This document shows positions 20,931-32,353 of a stretch of 64,000 bases of DNA, one piece after another. The position numbers and the translations under genes are program-made. The notes below the pieces were generated by a model, which saw only the letters and a program-made list of their open reading frames with translations, was not told the DNA's origin and ran no database searches. Every line of letters begins with the position of its first letter. Position 1 is the first letter of the stretch. The stretch is from positions 988,176 to 1,052,175 of the forward strand of contig UYJD01000012.1 in NCBI GenBank assembly GCA_900618795.1, read 5' to 3'. Origin of the DNA: Cyanodermella asteris (Eukaryota; Ascomycota; Lecanoromycetes; Ostropales; Stictidaceae).

Positions 20931-23900
20931 ATGGCTGATCCATTTTCGATTGTCAGCGGAACTGTTGGTCTGCTAGATGTATGCATTCGAACCACGAAGT
21001 TCTTGCGCGGCGTTTACGTTACTGCAAAAGAGATCGCTCGGGAGTTGAACGCCATAGTTGACGAAGTCGAGGCTCTCAAAGATGTCAATCAACTAATCCA
21101 GAATGTATGGCTGCAGAATGGGAAAGAACTTGACCCCGATGACCCTGCCAATGCCCAGCTCACCGAGCAATGGGCAGCTATACGCGCTTCCTTGCTTCAC
21201 TGCAGTAGCTCTATTGAGGTGCTAGCCGACAAGGTCCGCGAAATCGTGGGATCTGACGGGGTCGAGATCAAGGGTAGGTTCGATGGAATCCGGAAGACCC
21301 TGCGAAAGCAATCGAGAGAAGCTTCTCTCATTGCACTCCGCTCTAGGGTCGCAAGCCACCGAGAGAACTCGAGTCTGTTGCTGCAAGTACTCCAGCTAGC
21401 ATATTCACAAAACCATCAGGCTTCGATCGGACGCGGGTTGCACGATGTCTCCGACGAGGTACGACAACAGGGATTCAAGATCCAGCAGACTCTCAGCGTT
21501 CTGGTTGCTCGAACAGACTTCATGGACACCGAGCAGTTTCGACTCACCATCAACAAAGCGTCGAAAGCTGTGTCTTCGGTGAGACTGAACAAATATTTCG
21601 ACATTCCAAAAGCCGTCAGCAGCTTGTATGTTGGTCGCGAGAATATGCTTGAGATCCTCAAGAAAGCTTTGCTTGGCGATCAGCCTACTTTGCAGCGTAG
21701 GTTTGTCGTCTGTGGGTACGGAGGCTCCGGAAAAACCGAGCTGGCTTCGAAATTCGCACAAGACAACAGGAACCGGTTCTGGGCTATTTTCACCATTAAC
21801 GGATCAAGTGAGGAGACGATTCGGCACGGCTTTGCGACGATTGCAAAGACTGCAAGCCTCGGTGAAGAGTCGTACTCGTCAGGAAAGAATTGGCTCGCAA
21901 ACCTTGCACTACCGTGGCTATTAATCATTGACAATGCTGATAACCCTGACTTGGACTTGAATAAGCACTTCCCCGCCGGCGAGTTTGGTGTGGTCGTAAT
22001 CACGACCCGGCTCTCACAAGCACAGCCTCTTGGAACGGCCGAGCCAGGATCGTTCGATCTTGGCCAGCCTAGACTCAGCAAAGACGAATCGAACGAATTG
22101 CTACTACGGGCAGCGCGTGAAGTCAAGCGCACCGAAACAATTTGGGAGGCCGCAGCTCGAATCGCAAAGCATCTAGGGTACCTCCCACTCGCCTTGATAC
22201 ATGCCGGACATGCAATTCTCAAGGGCATGGGGAAGTGCACACTCTTCAACTATATTGAGGTGTACAATCGAACCTGGAGCTACCTTCGCAAGAGGATCAA
22301 TCCCGACGGAACCCGAGGGGGGATCAGCGAGGAGGGCATAATCAATATGAAAGTCTTCTCCACAATCGAGATCCCTTTCAGGGGCTTGGTCCACACTGGA
22401 ACACTTCCAGCACAGGACGCCGTGGAATTATTGAAACTGTTTTCCTTCTTGTCCGGCGATAATATCCGCTTCGATGTCCTGACAACAGCGGTCGAACACG
22501 TCCAGAAGCAGCGGAAGCACGACGAACAACAGGCGGCTTTGGCTAAGGCTCGCGGAGAGAGGCTCTGGAATGTCTTCAAACGGGAGGCATTCCTACTGTA
22601 CATCAAGGCCATCGACAAAAGCGCACCTGCTCTGCCAGCCGTGCTGAGACTGGAAAATTTCGAGGAAGTCCGGCTCACAGATGCTCTCGACAAGCTCGTG
22701 ACTCTTGCTCTTATCAACTCAAACGATAACGGCAGCTACTCTATGCATCCGCTTGTTCACTACTGGGTCCGAGAGCAGCCAGATATGCGCACCGCGGAGC
22801 AGGCTCTTTGGTGCGATGTAGCAAGCTCGGTCCTTTCTCAATCAATCCTACCACCACCACTGGATGCTCTTCCTACGTCGGAAGCTCTGAAAGGTCACCT
22901 ACTCCCCCACTTGAATAAAGTACTGGAACATCGAAAAACGATCGAGCAGCGTCTTTCAGAAAACAGGAAAAGGCGAAAACTACCGTGGAAGAAAGCGTTG
23001 GAGCCGAATCCAACAAAGCAGTTTGCGGTCGAGCGAATCAAATTTAGTCTGATTTACTTCAAGAATGGACGTCTTCAAGAAGCTGCGCAACTACAACGGC
23101 AGGTTCTGGACTACATCAAAGGTCGCTATGGCGAGGATAACGAGGTAGCTTGGCGTGTCAAGACCTTCCTTTCCCAGACATACAATCTGCAAGCCGAGCA
23201 CAACCAAGCAGCTGAACTTCAGCTGTCGGTTTACCAGTCTCAGAAGCGAATCCTGAGAGAAGGCCACATTGAATGTTTGAGGTCGATGGCGCTGCTGGGC
23301 AGCACTCGCAGCGCACAGACACGCTTCGGAGAGTCGAAAGTGCTCCTCGAGCAAGCTATCGATGGATTGAAAAAGCTCGCCAGATCAAGCATAGACGAAG
23401 AATTCATTGCTCTGGTTGTCGATGAAATCTACATCTCGAAGCTCTATCTTGGCGGTACGATGTTCCAGTTGTTCGAGCCTGTGAAGTGCCACCAACTATG
23501 CAGAGAAGCATACGAGGGACTGCTAGGCTCGAAAGCATACGGAGCTTCACACGCGAAGACACTGGACGCGCAAGAAGAGTTCGCCGTGTCGCACATGGAC
23601 ATCCCCGGAGCTGATCTCGACGAAGCTCTTCGACTGGCTCTTACGGCTAAGCGAGAGCGTAAACGACAATCCGGAACGCAACATCCTCTTGCTCTCAAAT
23701 CCAGGCTTTGGCTAGCACGAGTTCGCAGCGCAAGAGGAGAAAACGAAAAAGCAGAAGCTATGATCAGGAAACACCTCCCCGTCGCTGAACAAAATTTGGG
23801 AAAATGCCACCTTGGCACATTGATCGGGCACACATACCTAGCGCTGGTCCTCGCTCGACGGAAGAAGTACCAGGATGCCGAGCAAGAGTTCCTATACGTA

Positions 23901-24218
23901 ACAGATAGGGAACTATATGCAAGCTCGGTCCGTGCAGACGGCGATCACGCGGACCGCTTGAACGCATTGCGCTTCCTGCTCCGCATGTACGTCGAGTGGG
24001 GTAAAAAGCAACAAGCTTTGGACGTCTGTGACCAGATTTATGATTCGGCAAGTAAGGTTGGTGGACAGGGTCTGGGGTTGCAGCACCGCATTATACCCTG
24101 GCTCGAGGCGATCCGAAAGGGGCTTTTGAAGCATGCACGTATCGACAGCGGTATCAGCATGGTTGAAGATGACTCGGCGCCGAGCATTAACACTGTCCTC
24201 TTGGACGCTGAAGACTAA
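20931..24218 (+). CDS. NLR-like NB-ARC / TPR protein (STAND NTPase)
   Basis: An intronless gene of 1095 residues with an excellent start context (GACATGGCTG). Fungal STAND proteins are signal-transducing switches, many of them linked to heterokaryon incompatibility or innate defence. Domains: residues 1-220, a helical N-terminal domain starting MADPFSIVSGTVGLLDV, typical of fungal HeLo-like or related N-terminal modules; about 230-610, NB-ARC with Walker A GYGGSGKT (262-269), Walker B LLIIDNAD around D334, the sensor-like VITTR, and MHPLVHYW at 605 in place of plant MHD; about 690-1040, helical pairs spaced like tetratricopeptide repeats (for example GRLQEAAQLQRQVLDYI, and the later segment with ENEKAEAMIRKHLP). 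No membrane helix. The gene starts 130 bases after an assembly gap, a common setting for repeat-rich, fast-evolving NLR loci. Effector outcome and ligand are unknown. Confidence 0.9.
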   Translation: MADPFSIVSGTVGLLDVCIRTTKFLRGVYVTAKEIARELNAIVDEVEALKDVNQLIQNVWLQNGKELDPDDPANAQLTEQWAAIRASLLHCSSSIEVLADKVREIVGSDGVEIKGRFDGIRKTLRKQSREASLIALRSRVASHRENSSLLLQVLQLAYSQNHQASIGRGLHDVSDEVRQQGFKIQQTLSVLVARTDFMDTEQFRLTINKASKAVSSVRLNKYFDIPKAVSSLYVGRENMLEILKKALLGDQPTLQRRFVVCGYGGSGKTELASKFAQDNRNRFWAIFTINGSSEETIRHGFATIAKTASLGEESYSSGKNWLANLALPWLLIIDNADNPDLDLNKHFPAGEFGVVVITTRLSQAQPLGTAEPGSFDLGQPRLSKDESNELLLRAAREVKRTETIWEAAARIAKHLGYLPLALIHAGHAILKGMGKCTLFNYIEVYNRTWSYLRKRINPDGTRGGISEEGIINMKVFSTIEIPFRGLVHTGTLPAQDAVELLKLFSFLSGDNIRFDVLTTAVEHVQKQRKHDEQQAALAKARGERLWNVFKREAFLLYIKAIDKSAPALPAVLRLENFEEVRLTDALDKLVTLALINSNDNGSYSMHPLVHYWVREQPDMRTAEQALWCDVASSVLSQSILPPPLDALPTSEALKGHLLPHLNKVLEHRKTIEQRLSENRKRRKLPWKKALEPNPTKQFAVERIKFSLIYFKNGRLQEAAQLQRQVLDYIKGRYGEDNEVAWRVKTFLSQTYNLQAEHNQAAELQLSVYQSQKRILREGHIECLRSMALLGSTRSAQTRFGESKVLLEQAIDGLKKLARSSIDEEFIALVVDEIYISKLYLGGTMFQLFEPVKCHQLCREAYEGLLGSKAYGASHAKTLDAQEEFAVSHMDIPGADLDEALRLALTAKRERKRQSGTQHPLALKSRLWLARVRSARGENEKAEAMIRKHLPVAEQNLGKCHLGTLIGHTYLALVLARRKKYQDAEQEFLYVTDRELYASSVRADGDHADRLNALRFLLRMYVEWGKKQQALDVCDQIYDSASKVGGQGLGLQHRIIPWLEAIRKGLLKHARIDSGISMVEDDSAPSINTVLLDAED

Positions 24219-25219
24219 AAGCCGTAAACGTGAAGCATGCAGCCAACAGGGATGTGTCACGAACGAGCAATGAACGGCGTTGGAAGGTAGCGATAAAGAG
24301 GCGCAAGGACCGGACGAGAGGATCGCAGCAGAACCATGCTGAACACAACAGAGGTTATTGCCGAAACGACTCTTCAACATACCGTATATAGAAATTTTTT
24401 CCCTCTGGTGTTGTTGCCAGGCCTGCTTCACACTCCCCACCGTGACCGGAATGATCTTCTTGGACTCAGCAGTGGTCCAACCACAATCCCGATCCACAAT
24501 CGGAGTAGTCAGCAGCGTCTCGGCGGGATGTAACATTGGTTCAGCAAAACTCTGTCTCTATCTTTATCCATTCTCTGTCGGCTCTACCATGGAGACGCCG
24601 AGATGGAAGTTCTCCAAGCTACTCATGTGTCACACCATGTCAACATTGACACAATGAAGATCGCGGACCTCGACAGCTGTTGGACTCGGGTCTTGTCATC
24701 ACGGACGGCGAAGACTTTGGGCAGACGAAGCCTACAGTACACGCTTTTCAAGTCGCAACACATGCATGGTCGGGTGAAGATATCGCACAAAGTGCGCACC
24801 TGCTTCGAGTGAGTGTTGACTAAGGTATCTCTAGCCATAATGGCGTAGGTAGGCATCGACGGAGATGAACTCCTCCTTCTTTGTACACGCCGAATTTCTG
24901 TCACCACCGACTTCAGCTTGTTGCTCAGCCTTGACTTTCTCGTTCTCCCCCTTGGCGGCCATTCTAATGCTCGTTGCCTGGGTTGTCATTGTCCTTGAAG
25001 CTCCATTGTTGTCTTCATTGACTGCCGGTGCCAGTTTCACTCGTTCAGTCTCCACTTCGAACAAGGGATATCGATCCCTGTAAGCTGTCTCACCCGACCA
25101 GATCGAATCCTTTATCGACATGATCGCAGACTTTGAAGTCTTCTACTTATCCACAGCTGACGCGTTCCGTTTCTCACGATTTCCCACCTCTCCGACTGTC
25201 GACAAGCGGCGCTTGCAAA
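24219..25219. other. Intergenic; possible small minus-strand frame
   Basis: Contains the 3' flank of the NLR gene and the promoter of the TM9 gene. On the minus strand 25121..24831 an ATG-initiated frame of 96 residues, polar and charged, starts 98 bases from the TM9 start in divergent orientation. It has no recognised domain and could be chance, so I do not call it a gene. Confidence 0.35.
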
Positions 25220-27413
25220 ATGCATTTCGACTGGCGAATACTCTTGGGCACCACGACCCATCTCGCTATCGCGTCTGCGTTCTACATTCCGAGTACGTAG
25301 TGCTCGTTCAATGCCTGTTCATCAAGCGTACCTTGCTGACAGACTAGGCTATTCTATTCAAAGCTATCGCAATGACGAACCCATCCCACTCTGGCTCAAC
25401 AAGGTCTACTCAGACAGCTCGCAGCTCGCATATGCATACATACAGCTCCCTTTTGTCTGTCCTCCCACCAGCACCCGACATGGCGGCATCTTATCTGGCA
25501 GCAGCAAGTCGTTGAACATTGGCGAAATAATACGGGGTGATCGCATCATCGCCTCGGATTACGACCTGATTTTCGGCCGTGACTCGGAATGCCAGCATCT
25601 TTGTATCAAGCATCTCAGCAGGAGCGATGTGGCAAAGACCCGGACGATGGTTGAACAAGGCTATGTGGCGGAGTGGATAGTGGACAACTTGCCAGGTGCG
25701 GCCAGCTTCTTGACGGTCGATGGCATGGACAAGTATTACTCCACAGGCTTTAGAATCGGCTCAATGGGCGTCGACCCTGTCACTGGTCGACGACAAGCCT
25801 TGCTTCACAATCATGTCACACTGGTCTTTCGATGGCGTGCAGCGCCCGGGCGGAACGCAAAGAACGGCGGCAAGGTCATCGTTGGATTCGAGGTCTACAC
25901 CAAAAGCGTCGGAGGAACGGCCGGCCGAACAGGAAATAGCACATGCCTCCGTGACATCCATCATCCTGAGAAGCCCCTCGACCTCTACATCAAGCCAAAC
26001 AACACCAAGTTGGCTGAGCAGTTTCCCGACTCCCGCTATCTGCCTGAAAGCGACGACGAAGACGACGAGGCGACGCTTGACGTACCGTTCAGCTACAGCG
26101 TTTACTGGAGAGAGGACACTACAGTTGAATGGTCGAATCGATGGGATTTGTACTTTCGAAATCGTGAAGGAAGTAGTGTATTGCACTGGTTGGCCATTTT
26201 CAATGCCATTGTCATCACTGGGTTTCTCAGCGCGTGTTGCGCCGTCATCTATGGACGAACGCTTTGCGGAGAAGCCAAGTCCTGCTGTGGCAAGACCATT
26301 GAGGACGGCAAGTTGCACGCTAAGCGCGACGACACCAAGTTGCGACCTCAGCCACGGAATGAAAAGAGCAGCATGGGAGGGAGCCTGAGGTTCCTGAGGA
26401 GTAGCCTCGATGACCTCCCTATCATTAACGACAAATTGGAAGACAACTCTGGGTATAAGCTGCTCCATGGAGATGTGTTCAGGGCGCCCCCTTACGTTGG
26501 TTTTCTCGCACCATTGATCGGATCCGGAATACAGCTGGTTTTCATGGTCAGTGGCATACTCATACTTTCGTGCCTCGGTGTTCTTAATCCATCCTGGCGG
26601 GGAGGCTTCCTCAACGTTGCGATGGGCCTCTACATTTTCGCTGGGCTCCTGGCAGGGTACTTTTCTGGGAGAGCATACAAAAGATTCGGTGGCATCAATC
26701 AAAGGAAAAATACCTTGCTTACTGCACTTTTGTTTCCTGGCTTTCTGTTCGCGACCACATTTACTCTCGACTTGGTCACCTGGGCCTCAGGGTCATCAAC
26801 CGCACTTCCGTTCACCACTCTCATAGCGCTTCTCTGCCTCTGGCTCTTGATTCAGCTGCCGCTTGTGTACGCCGGATCGTTCGTGGGCTACAATCGCGCC
26901 ACAATCTACGAGTGTCCCGGTAAGATCTCAGCGATTCCACGCCAGATCCCGGAAGCCGGCCCACACAACCGTCGCCCAACCTCGGCTTTGCTAGCAGGCA
27001 TACCGCCCTTCGCGGTCCTCTTCGTTGAGCTTCTCATCCTCTCCCGATCACTTTGGCTCGACAAATCCGACTTCTACTACCTGTACGGATTCCTTACCGT
27101 GGTGACATCACTTGCGATTCTCACAGTCAGCCAGGTCAGCTTGATTTGCACATACCTGCAGCTTTGCGCCGAGGATTATCGCTGGTGGTGGCAGTCTTTT
27201 GCAGTCGGCGCTTCCTCTGGCGTTTGGATATTCTTGTACTGCACCTGGTACTACCTTTTCAAGCTTCGGATCACAGGGGTCGTCAGCACCATTCTCTTCT
27301 TTTCTTACAGCTTCCTGGGCTCGGCTGTGTGGGGGCTTGCGGCGGGTACGGTGGCATTCTTGACGGCATATGCTTTTGTACGGAAGTTTTACGGTAACGT
27401 GAAAGCTGATTAA
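25220..27413 (+). CDS. Transmembrane 9 superfamily protein (EMP70/TMN type)
   Basis: Exons 25220..25292 and 25348..27413 give 712 residues. TM9 proteins are endosome/Golgi membrane proteins that help sort other membrane proteins with glycine-rich helices. Exon 1 encodes the signal peptide (about residues 1-20, ending IASAFYIP), found only by splicing GTACGT to the TAG before 25348; the frame of exon 2 alone has no signal peptide. Seen: the lumenal domain with VYSDSSQLAYAYIQLPF, CxxLC-like RDSECQHLCIKHLS, a first membrane helix near LHWLAIFNAIVITGFL, then eight more helices after GDVFRAPPY. PLVYAGSFVGYNRA and the final FVRKFYGNVKAD are hallmarks; the C-terminal KxD is the Golgi-retention motif of this family. 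Function is assigned from the family. Confidence 0.94.
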
Positions 27414-27637
27414 TGAACACTGAATGTGGACTCGGCTGTCGAAAGATTCATGTTAGCGATTTGCTTGATATCAGAGCTTTTCTAATCAACAATACGATGT
27501 GGTGTTTCAGCCTGATTCGATCCGTACTGATGACCAGCAGTGAGTAGCCGTGATTTTGTGATACAACCTTCAGGGATCGCCCGCTTGCTAGGGATTTGTC
27601 TTTTCGGCAGTCCATCGTTGCCGATGAAGCATCAACC

Positions 27638-28669
27638 TCAGAACTCCCCTGCCCCAGATCTCCCTCCAACTCTCAACATCTCCATAACCAGCCTAACATC
27701 ATCTTCATTCCCACAAACCAGCCCACCCCTCTCATCACAATCCCCAATACTCCTCCTAAGCACCCTCTCACCCGTCGCCGGATCCACAGCTTTGCCACCC
27801 ACACACTCAACGATCAACGCAACAGGAGTCAACTCATACAACCTCCTCAACTTCGCCTTACTCTTCTCTGTCACTGGCGACACATACACGCCGTGGCCCT
27901 TGACCAGCGCATGCACCACGTCGGGCACCAGCCCTCCACTATACCGTAGTGTATACTTTTCGTGGATGAAATGTGAGAGGAGCTGATTGTAGTGTTCATC
28001 TTCGGCTGCGGCGCGGAGGTTTGCGGGGGCGAAGTAGCGGGTTTTGAATGGTGGTTCGAGGAATGTGATGGAAGTTCGGATGATCGAGATAACGGTCACA
28101 TCGTGCTCGTTCTGTGAGATGCCGACTTCGAAGCAGGTTGTTTCGTGTCCGGGGATTCGTAATGCAACGATGGCCGTCGTCCTTGGGCCGTAGACTCCCA
28201 GGACCGCGGCAACGAGCTTCTCATCCGGATCGACTCCCAGCGCGCTCACGCCGTCCCATACGCCTACGATCGTCCCCACGGTCCAATTCGGGGCGATTAT
28301 GGAGCTTCCATCCAGCGGGTCAAACGCAACAGTATACGTCTCACCACCGCCACTACCACCAGTGGAGCTGTTGACAGTCCGTTCACGTGGATCCTCCTCG
28401 GAACTAGCCGTCGCAATTGCAGGACACTGCGCGAGATCGTCGCGGATGATCTGTTCGGCTAGGACGTCGACGTTGAGCTGCTCGTCGCCAAAGGCGTTGG
28501 AGCTGCCGATTGCGGAGACTCTTTGGGCGGAGGGGGAGCGGAGGGTGCGGGCGATTTTTGAGATTGAGGCGATGACGGTCGGGAATACGGAGGTGATGAG
28601 GGCTTGACGGTCGGAGGGGAGGGAGAGGGATTTGAGGTGAGCTGCGAGCTCTTTGTCGTCTACTGACAT
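27638..28669 (-). CDS. Sedoheptulose-1,7-bisphosphatase-like FBPase-fold phosphatase
   Basis: A single exon of 343 residues from ATG 28669. The protein belongs to the Mg-dependent fructose/sedoheptulose bisphosphatase family. Seen: the metal-binding FDPLDGSS, followed by NWTVGTIVGVW in place of the classical SVGTIFGIY, SGGLVPDVVH toward the sugar-phosphate site, and ALIVECVGGKAVD in the C-terminal half. It is about the normal length. It lacks the tight match to gluconeogenic FBPase expected of a housekeeping copy and looks more like the SBPase-like class known from some fungi and algae. It has no targeting signal and is probably cytosolic, perhaps serving ribose or sedoheptulose metabolism. 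Specificity between FBP and SBP is inferred. Confidence 0.85.
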   Translation of the reverse strand: MSVDDKELAAHLKSLSLPSDRQALITSVFPTVIASISKIARTLRSPSAQRVSAIGSSNAFGDEQLNVDVLAEQIIRDDLAQCPAIATASSEEDPRERTVNSSTGGSGGGETYTVAFDPLDGSSIIAPNWTVGTIVGVWDGVSALGVDPDEKLVAAVLGVYGPRTTAIVALRIPGHETTCFEVGISQNEHDVTVISIIRTSITFLEPPFKTRYFAPANLRAAAEDEHYNQLLSHFIHEKYTLRYSGGLVPDVVHALVKGHGVYVSPVTEKSKAKLRRLYELTPVALIVECVGGKAVDPATGERVLRRSIGDCDERGGLVCGNEDDVRLVMEMLRVGGRSGAGEF

Positions 28670-29276
28670 GGTAGCGATGGGTGTGGCAGGCCTTGGGGTA
28701 CTTGTGAAGTACGGAGCGAAGCGGGACGAACAGAGTCACGAGGGGATTGGGAAGAGACTGTTCACCCACGCATAGTATTCTTAGCGACATATAAAGGACA
28801 TCCAGAGTGTCCACTTTATCACATAGTTACGACAGCATGTTAAGTTTCCTACAGTGTAGAAATAGATGCAGCACAACTCGCGGCTTACTGGAGGCAAGCT
28901 GCTGTAGAAGCGTCACGTGTTTCGTCAGACTTTCGTGCGAATATGAAGACGTCGCAGCTTCGACACACTGCTACATATTCCTACCAACCTTCGAGAAAGT
29001 GGTCTCAATAGGTCTAGAAGGACATAAAATGCTATTTGCACAAGCATCTGCGTCAAGTGCCTGCAAACTACCTGCAGTAGTGCTTAACAGGTGAATGTGA
29101 TGAAACTGTCCCAAGTTAGCCCGCTCGAGGGTTAATGCCAATATGTTTGTCGTTGTCAGGAGCCCAGCGCTCGTAAGAGCCAGAAACCTGTCTTTTCACA
29201 TATCAATAGTATTTGTATCAGGGCGTCTCATGTCCCAATTATCCGCTCGTCTGTCTGATCGAGCAGATCCGCGATC

Positions 29277-29678
29277 ATGAACTCGCCTGGACCGTTGACT
29301 ACAACCCACCCATCAGAAGCATTCGATCCAAGGCTGAAAAGCACGAGCCGAGACTGGCTGGAATACGAAATGTCTGTCGAGTTGGCTGCAAATAGGGCGC
29401 TTCCCGACGAATCGAACGCCTACGACCTGATCTCCGTGCTCAGAATCGAGTTCAAAAACTGTGACTTTGATGCCGTCTCCGAGCGCAAGAAGTTCACCGG
29501 ATCCTTGGAGACCCGCTTCGGATACCGCATGGGGAACTTGGTGCTCGCGACTACAGTGGAAGACGGTCAGGCGAAGCATTCAAGTATAATCGACCTTGAT
29601 CCCGCGAACTCTTTGCTGGATCGGCAGAGTCGATGCCATCCTGCAGCGGAAGGGCGACCTCGGGGTGTCATCATCTAG
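29277..29678 (+). CDS. Hypothetical protein, weak candidate
   Basis: An ATG-initiated frame of 133 residues with no recognised family. The middle part (about residues 25-110, including YDLISVLRIEFKNCDFD and TRFGYRMGNLVLATTVEDG) alternates hydrophobic and charged residues as real proteins do. It could be one exon of a longer gene with the frame at 29939, but I could not find splice sites joining them convincingly. There is no signal peptide. Confidence 0.3.
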   Translation: MNSPGPLTTTHPSEAFDPRLKSTSRDWLEYEMSVELAANRALPDESNAYDLISVLRIEFKNCDFDAVSERKKFTGSLETRFGYRMGNLVLATTVEDGQAKHSSIIDLDPANSLLDRQSRCHPAAEGRPRGVII

Positions 29679-29938
29679 TACAGTGTACATGCAACGCCGG
29701 GAGTGCATGACAGGCAGGACATGGATCTGTGATGATTCTAGGTACCGTTGCAAAAGCTCTCCCAGAATTTAACGAGCTAATATGACTATGGCGAACAGGG
29801 AAACAAGTCCAATAAGAGCCCAGCATATTTTGGCTCCATCTCATTTCACCGTCTACATTCGAGAAGGAGGTCAACCATCTCTCTGTACTGGACTACTAAT
29901 GCGCAAGACCGGTCAATCTGTGTTGGAATACGGAGACC

Positions 29939-30301
29939 ATGACCGCGGAATCGGATGCGTCTGCACCAAAGACTCCTTCTCGCGCATTCACTACAATACT
30001 TCGGGAGTGGGTTGACACTCTTTTCACCACCAAGGCCTATTCCAGCGCCTCTGAGCTGATGGGCCACGTTTGGGCCTCCAATGAGGTACAGTCTGCAAGG
30101 GTGCCTGTGCTGTACTGTTTCATCACTGCACACAAGCACTCCCTGAACAGCTTTCTTACTCACCCCTTGCCAAACCATGACCTTGGCGAACAGCCTGCGA
30201 CCACAACTCCTGCGGTTTTGCAGCAAAGCGGTTCGATATCTCGGAGTCCTATCTCAGTATCACCTTGTTTGGCAATATTAGAGATGGGTTTGTCTGAATA
30301 G
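29939..30301 (+). CDS. Hypothetical protein, weak candidate
   Basis: An ATG-initiated frame of 120 residues, Ser/Thr-rich, with the segment FTTILREWVDTLFTTKAYSS looking helical. There is no family, signal or membrane segment. It lies 260 bases after another weak frame on the same strand. It may be an exon of an unrecognised gene or chance. Confidence 0.25.
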   Translation: MTAESDASAPKTPSRAFTTILREWVDTLFTTKAYSSASELMGHVWASNEVQSARVPVLYCFITAHKHSLNSFLTHPLPNHDLGEQPATTTPAVLQQSGSISRSPISVSPCLAILEMGLSE

Positions 30302-30528
30302 CTAACCAAAAACAGCAATTGGAACAATTCACAGGTCAGAGGCGAGAATCTCTTCCCAATGTTTCGAAGAACGAAAAGTTCAATCACAGACCTTCTTGTA
30401 GTGAAAATGGAACAAAATTTACGGGCTCAGGACGGTCAAACACATATTTGCAAGTGAGCATCAGTAGATTGTATCTATCCACACCAATGTTAAACGCCAT
30501 AAATCATAAATCACATTTTGAGAGTCGC

Positions 30529-32353
30529 TCATGAGAACAACTTCTTGTCAAAGCTGTGCAGTCCGTGGACGTTACCCTCAGCCTGAGCGCTCACAGTTCT
30601 CAACTCGAATCTCACGCTTCCATCCAAGACACCCTGTCTCAGATCAACCAAGCTCTGGACACCAATGTCCTGAAGACTGTGCTGCAGACCCGCGATCAGG
30701 TACGGCACAAACTTGGTGATGCTGCCACGGTCGCGGACGCTTCCACTCACACCCTGAGCAACCAGCATGCGATCGTTCTCGGAGAAGTAGCGGGCAGTAC
30801 CGGCGTTCATCGCCTTGTCGGCTTTGCCTCCCTTGCCCACCTTGCTGTCCTCCATGGCGTCAATGCTGCCCATGCCACGGTAAGCCTTGACAAGCTCGCC
30901 ATCGCGGACGAAGTACTTGCCGGGACTCTCAGTGGTTCCAGCCAAGAGACCACCCATCATCACTGTGCTTGCGCCCATTGCGAGACCCTTGACGATGTGA
31001 CCAACATTCTGAACACCGCCGTCGGCAATGCAAGGCACACCGAATCGAGCGGCAAAGGTCGACACGCTGTGGACGGCAGCAGCCTGAGGTCGGCCCACGG
31101 CCATGACTTCTTGTGTAATGCAAGCTGATCCTGAGCCCATTCCAATGCGCAGACCGTCGACACCCGCCGCGATCAGACCAGCAGCTTGCTCGCGTGTCAC
31201 AACGTTTCCGCCAATGACATCGAGCTCGGGGTGCGTCTTCTTGATGTATTTGATCATCTCTATCTGGTACATGCTGTTACCCTGAGATGAGTCCAAGATG
31301 ACAATGTCAAGGCCGGCATCAACGAGCAATTGGAGTCGCTCCTTGTCGGCTTCGCGCGTACCAATCGCTGCTGCGCAGATCAACTGCTTAGAGTGAGGCA
31401 GTTTGGATGCGAGAGGGTAGTGCAAGTTCTTCTTCAGATCCGAACGCGAGACAAGGGAGATCAAGTTGCCGCTGCTATCAACAATTGGCAGCTTGCCCTT
31501 CTTGGACTTGCGCAAGATCTCGTTGGCCTCCTCAAGTGTTGTTCCCTCTGGAGCAGTGATCAATCCCGTGGTCATGGCCGCAGTGACCGGCTCTTCAAGC
31601 GACGAGTGGAATTGGATATCTCGGTTGGTGATCATACCGAGCAGCTTGGAGCGCAATGTGCCGTCTTCTGTACAAGGTTAGACGTGTTCACGAGTGTGCA
31701 AAGTATTTGCAAGGCCACGGGTTTGTCAGAGTGGATTGATTTGTTTTTGTTCCCACATCGCGCTGAGCGCTTCGGGTCAATTGATTATACTTCAAAGAGT
31801 AGATCATCACAGAAACTTGTGAGAAAATGCTGCACATACCAGTCACTGGGAAACCGCCGAACCCCCACTTCTCCCTCAACTCGATGGCCTCGCCAACAGT
31901 GGTCTTGGGACTCAAGACAACCGGGTCGAGAATGAAGCCGTTTTCGAAACGCTTGACTTTCCTGACCATCTCCGCTTGCTCTTCAGCAGTGCAGTTGTGG
32001 TGGATAACGCCGAGCCCACCAAGCAACGCCATGTGGATAGCCATCGACTCTTCAGTGACTGTATCCATAGGCGATGACAGGAGAGGGGTCTTCAAGGTAA
32101 TGCGCTTTGTGACAGGCGTGTCAAGGGTGACAGCCGAAGCGGGGAAGCCAATGTATCCTGGCAAAACGAGGAAGTCATTGTACGTGAGGCCACCATTTTG
32201 GTGAGAGTCGACCAGTGCCTTGATATCAAGGCCGTCCCGAGAGGTGTATTCCGTTTTCAGAACCTCGAGGGCTTTGTTGAAGTCGGTCACCTTGCCCTGC
32301 GGGTGCAGCTTGGCCTGCGACGCCGGCGCGTCTCCGTTGGCGATGGGAGACAT
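30529..32353 (-). CDS. IMP dehydrogenase
   Basis: Exons 32353..31840 and 31667..30529 give 550 residues. IMPDH oxidises IMP to XMP with NAD, the rate-limiting step of GTP synthesis, in the cytosol as a tetramer. Seen: [20 protein letters not shown] at the start of the barrel, [11 protein letters not shown], the paired CBS regulatory domains (about residues 125-235, crossing the intron at [21 protein letters not shown]), [10 protein letters not shown], the active-site loop [11 protein letters not shown] with the catalytic Cys, and the flap [10 protein letters not shown]. The intron is 172 nt, long for this window, and contains in-frame stops. Length and motifs match fungal IMPDH closely. The upstream frame is open beyond the ATG but the conserved N-terminus begins at MSPIANG. 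Confidence 0.97.

Larger units (their letters stand above)
28670..30528. other. Long stretch with only weak gene candidates
   Basis: About 1.9 kb between the SBPase-like start and the IMPDH stop. Two plus-strand frames with an ATG (29277..29678 and 29939..30301) are listed separately at low confidence. Nothing else was recognised. Confidence 0.4.
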
